A stretch of DNA of 8,238 nt from contig CANQZS010000076.1 of assembly GCA_947628385.1 (NCBI GenBank), positions 1 to 8,238 on the forward strand, in the 5' to 3' direction. The translations under genes and the position numbers were made by a program. This DNA comes from an uncultured Clostridia bacterium (GTDB lineage Bacteria > Bacillota > Clostridia > Oscillospirales > Ruminococcaceae). Below the pieces are notes generated by a model. It had not been told where the DNA came from, ran no database searches, and saw only the letters and a list, made by a program, of their open reading frames with translations. Below are positions 6,390 through 8,238 of the stretch, one piece after another (the stretch's first letter is position 1; each line of letters begins with the position of its first letter).

Positions 6390-6405
6390 TGATACTATAA
6401 TATCA
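6390..6405. promoter_or_regulatory. Operator 1, candidate TetR-family binding site over the esterase -10 box
   Basis: TGATACTATAATATCA is a 16-bp near-palindrome (one mismatch) built from two half-sites TGATAYTAT in opposite orientation, at 6390-6398 and 6397-6405. It covers the esterase -10 hexamer and predicted start site. The same half-sites recur at operator 2. Confidence 0.7.
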
Positions 6406-6425
6406 CGCAACAATTGCAAAGTCAA
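6397..6425 (-). promoter_or_regulatory. Sigma-A promoter of the esterase gene
   Basis: On the minus strand TTGACT (6420-6425) and TATTAT (6397-6402) are 17 bases apart. The start site would be near 6390. The -10 box lies inside the first TGATAYTAT operator pair, so a bound repressor would block it. Confidence 0.85.
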
Positions 6426-6440
6426 TAGAATAGGCAAAAA

Positions 6441-6466
6441 TGATATTATTTGCCAAAATAGTATCA
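6441..6466. promoter_or_regulatory. Operator 2, candidate TetR-family binding site before tetR
   Basis: TGATATTAT (6441-6449) and ATAGTATCA (6458-6466, reverse complement TGATACTAT) face each other 8 bases apart, flanked by TTT and AAA that extend the dyad. It lies 24 bases before the tetR start, consistent with autorepression. No strong tetR promoter was identified; TTGCAA (6414-6419) with AAAAAT (6436-6441) is a weak possibility. Confidence 0.65.
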
Positions 6467-6490
6467 TAAGGCAGAAAAGGAGAAAAGAAA

Positions 6491-6985
6491 ATGTCGGAAT
6501 ATGTTATATCGGCTTACGGCGAAGCCCTGTTCAAGTTGATGGAAAAGAAGAATATCGAAAAGATCACCGTGGACGAGCTGTGCGAAACAGGCGGCATCGG
6601 CAGAGCGACTTATTTTCGTAATTTCAAATCAAAGGACGAGATCATCACCGCTTACATCATAATGAAGTGGCGCAAATATGAACGGAAACTCAGGCTTAAA
6701 GAGCATCAGATCAATGACAGTTACCGAGTGAAAAGCTATTTTGATTTCTGCTATTCTATGAGAAAAAAGAATGACCTCATTATTAGGCAGGGACATCACG
6801 GAGCGATCCTGTCCGCTTATGAAACGATCATGACCGACAGCGATACCGAGCAATCTGCTGATACCTATGAAAACTATTACATTGCTTATGGGCTTTTCGG
6901 AATCTTTATGAAATGGACAAAAGGCGGTTATGCAGAGTCGGTGCAGGAAATGACGAATATAGTATCAGAGAGGATCTTGGCATAA
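6491..6985 (+). CDS. TetR/AcrR-family transcriptional repressor
   Basis: This 164-residue protein is short for the family (usually about 190) but looks complete. AAGGAG at 6477-6482 lies 8 bases before the ATG. The N-terminal DNA-binding domain is clear: ITVDELCETGGIGRATYFRNFKSKDEI (25-51) holds helix 2, the turn and the recognition helix with the diagnostic TYFRNFKSK. The C-terminal ligand and dimer domain includes YYIAYGLFGIFMKWTKGGY (129-147), a pattern shared with DhaS-like clostridial TetR regulators. It is transcribed divergently from the esterase across 114 bases that hold four copies of TGATAYTAT, so it most likely represses both the esterase and itself. The ligand is unknown; a product released by the esterase is a reasonable hypothesis. 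No convincing terminator follows the gene. Confidence 0.92.
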   Translation: MSEYVISAYGEALFKLMEKKNIEKITVDELCETGGIGRATYFRNFKSKDEIITAYIIMKWRKYERKLRLKEHQINDSYRVKSYFDFCYSMRKKNDLIIRQGHHGAILSAYETIMTDSDTEQSADTYENYYIAYGLFGIFMKWTKGGYAESVQEMTNIVSERILA

Positions 6986-7073
6986 AGAATTTGCTCAAAG
7001 CTGCTCCTTTTTACTTTGCCATTTTTAAATTTTTCGCCAGATCCTGCAAGTCCTAACACGCATCAAAGCATAT

Positions 7074-7274
7074 TTGATTGTAACGGTCAATATCGTCAGC
7101 ACTGCTGCGAGAGGTCAGACCTTTTTTGACCGCCCGTATCGTTTCACGGAATCCGTCAAAAGCGGCGTTGTACTTTTCAAGCAGTTCACCGAAATGCTCG
7201 GAGGAAAAGCTGCGGCACAGGAGCGGGACGGAGAATTCATTCTTACCGTAGAGCTTCCCGCAAAGCAGTCATAA
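7074..7274 (+). pseudogene. Degraded C-terminal end of a sensor histidine kinase ATPase domain
   Basis: The plus-strand frame that is open from 7029 and ends at TAA 7272 reads, from about 7119, like the last part of a HATPase_c domain. FFDRPYR matches the kinase F-box (consensus FDRFYR); TESVKSG and VVLFKQF sit where the GxGLGL..VK G2-box belongs but have lost the glycines; TEMLGG and DGEFILTVELPAKQS match the final helix and strand. Everything upstream of the F-box is unrecognisable, and there is no start codon with a ribosome binding site. The orientation is that of the truncated response regulator at 4926, whose natural partner would be a kinase. The opposite strand is also open here in the mirrored codon phase (7053-7268), but without a start. 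The remaining 88 bases between tetR and 7074 hold nothing I can name. Confidence 0.55.
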
Positions 7275-7290
7275 AGCTGACAATACCTGT

Positions 7291-7397
7291 TATAATTCAA
7301 CAAAATACACGTAAAATGTGTTTAATTTTTGTAGAAAAATGAGAAATTTCCCAAAGTCATAAATTCCGCTTTCAATAATTATTTTATGTGATATAAT
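7291..7397 (+). promoter_or_regulatory. Two candidate extended -10 promoters before the Na/Pi cotransporter gene
   Basis: TGTTATAAT (7288-7296) and TGATATAAT (7389-7397) are both extended -10 elements with a perfect TATAAT. Neither has a good -35; TTTCAA at 7370-7375 lies 16 bases before the second. The second is closer and more likely, with a start near 7404 and a leader of about 60 bases. The stretch between them is AT-rich with a weak ACAC/GTGT hairpin at 7307-7321 and no recognised Pho box. Confidence 0.5.
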
Positions 7398-7432
7398 TAT
7401 TTTGTAAGAATGTTGTGAAATGTGATCGGATA

Positions 7433-7446
7433 CGGGGAGGTCCCCG
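7433..7446 (+). promoter_or_regulatory. GC hairpin next to the cotransporter ribosome binding site
   Basis: CGGGG (7433-7437) pairs with CCCCG (7442-7446) around AGGT. The hairpin ends 4 bases before AAGGAG (7451-7456) and could influence ribosome access. No known riboswitch is recognised. Confidence 0.4.
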
Positions 7447-7463
7447 CCGGAAGGAGAAATATT

Positions 7464-8238
7464 ATGACCGGAACGGAAATCATTCTCATTGCAATACAGG
7501 CGCTGGGCGGCATAGCGCTGTTCATATACGGAATGACTATGCTGGGGCGCGGACTTGAAAGGATCTCGGGCGGAAAGCTGGAAAAAATACTTTCCGGTCT
7601 TACAAGCAATATTTTTAAAAGCGTATGTCTCGGAGCAGTCGTTACGGCGGCGGTGCAAAGCTCCGGCGCAACAACGGTAATAATCGTCGGAATGGTAAAC
7701 GCCGGTATCCTGAAGCTTTCCTCAGCAATAGGAGTAATTATGGGCGCGAACATCGGTACTACCATTACCGGACAGATACTCCGTCTTGCGGGTCTGGAAA
7801 GCAGTGCGGACACGAATCTCATTATTCAGATACTGAACCCGAAATATCTCGCGCCGATAATTTCCATCGTCGGACTTATCATATTCATGCTTTCAAAAAA
7901 CGACGTAAAGAAAAGTCTCGGTGAGACCTTTGTCGGTCTGGGGATACTTTTCACGGGTATGCTGACTATGACCGATTCGGTAGAGCCGCTTTCCAAGTTA
8001 GAAGCCTTCCGCAGGCTTTTTGAAACGCTTTCAAATCCGATCCTCGGCGTTATAGCGGGAGCCGCCGTTACGGCGCTGCTCCAGAGCTCCTCGGTATCGG
8101 TGGGAATACTGCAAAGCATTGCCAAGACCGGTACTCTGAAGGCTTCGTCGGCATTCCCTATAATTATGGGACAGAATATAGGGACCTGCGTGGTTTCGAT
8201 AATTTCAGCCGCAGGAGCTTCCAAAAACGCAAAGCGCG
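7464..8238 (+). CDS. Na/Pi-cotransporter-family membrane protein (NptA-like), N-terminal 258 residues; runs off window
   Basis: This integral membrane transporter of the PF02690 Na+/Pi cotransporter family takes up phosphate with sodium, by family knowledge. ATG 7464 follows AAGGAG (7451-7456) by 7 bases. The two inverted-repeat transport cores are both visible with their QSS signatures: AAVQSSGATTVII (62-74) with MGANIGTT (93-100), and ALLQSSSVSVGIL (204-216) with MGQNIGTC (235-242). Membrane helices alternate along the sequence: about 5-25, 55-80, 85-105, 128-144, 153-168, 192-216 and 232-250. Full-length members of about 530-600 residues often end in a cytosolic PhoU-like domain, which would lie outside the window. 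The frame remains open to the last base. Some family members are poorly characterised, so phosphate as substrate is likely rather than certain. Confidence 0.92.
   Translation, partial: MTGTEIILIAIQALGGIALFIYGMTMLGRGLERISGGKLEKILSGLTSNIFKSVCLGAVVTAAVQSSGATTVIIVGMVNAGILKLSSAIGVIMGANIGTTITGQILRLAGLESSADTNLIIQILNPKYLAPIISIVGLIIFMLSKNDVKKSLGETFVGLGILFTGMLTMTDSVEPLSKLEAFRRLFETLSNPILGVIAGAAVTALLQSSSVSVGILQSIAKTGTLKASSAFPIIMGQNIGTCVVSIISAAGASKNAKR

Noticed and set aside
5575..6392. Several plus-strand open frames of 95-121 codons opposite the esterase
   Set aside because: They are antisense shadows. Their translations are rich in Arg, His, Ser and Cys with no fold-like pattern, and none has a ribosome binding site.
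6986..7073. AAAAAGGAG-like element on the minus strand near 7006-7018 followed by TTG
   Set aside because: The frame it would start runs antisense through tetR without any coding character.
7053..7268. Minus-strand open frame of 71 codons with an amphipathic-looking helix
   Set aside because: It has no ATG, GTG or TTG start and no ribosome binding site. It lies in mirrored codon phase to the plus-strand kinase-like frame, which by itself produces helix-like periodicity on the other strand. The plus reading shows recognisable ordered motifs.
7397..8224. Minus-strand and alternate plus-strand frames over the cotransporter gene
   Set aside because: The continuous plus frame from 7464 carries both QSS and GxNIGT signatures and a good ribosome binding site; the others are shadows.

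Overview
The window looks like chromosomal DNA from a low-to-moderate GC Firmicute, probably a gut or rumen clostridium of the Ruminococcus/Oscillospiraceae type. This placement is inference. It rests on strong AAGGAG-type ribosome binding sites, near-perfect sigma-A promoters, a GroEL of bacterial type, an ECF sigma/anti-sigma pair with a large extracytoplasmic domain, and clostridial-style regulators.

Layout, left to right. (1) 1-876: the 3' half of groEL, closed by a clean terminator. (2) 1093-2741: a two-gene operon in which an ECF-type sigma factor overlaps, by ATGA, a single-pass membrane protein that is probably its anti-sigma factor; a terminator follows. (3) 2913-3764: an AraC-family regulator behind a perfect consensus promoter. 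(4) 3899-4816: a cytosolic alpha/alpha-toroid protein (terpenoid-cyclase/prenyltransferase fold) of unknown function, preceded by an inverted-repeat-rich leader that could be a regulator target. (5) 4847-5060: an intact promoter and ribosome binding site leading into a response regulator cut off after 38 residues. (6) 5102-6985: a divergent module made of a membrane-anchored pectin-acetylesterase/Notum-like hydrolase on the minus strand and a TetR-family repressor on the plus strand. They share a 114-bp intergenic region with four copies of the half-site TGATAYTAT. (7) About 7074-7274: a degraded fragment that reads like the C-terminal ATPase end of a sensor histidine kinase, in the same orientation as the broken response regulator. 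(8) From 7464 off the right edge: the first 258 residues of an Na/Pi-cotransporter-family protein.

The most interesting reading is that the esterase-TetR module sits in the gutted remains of a two-component operon. The 5' end of the response regulator lies on its left and a decayed 3' end of the kinase on its right. The module seems self-contained: a TetR protein, shared operators over the esterase -10 box, and its own terminator. The esterase lacks a normal start codon where its ribosome binding site points, and a perfect consensus promoter fires into it from the antisense side. No CRISPR arrays, tRNA or rRNA genes, or complete insertion sequences were seen.
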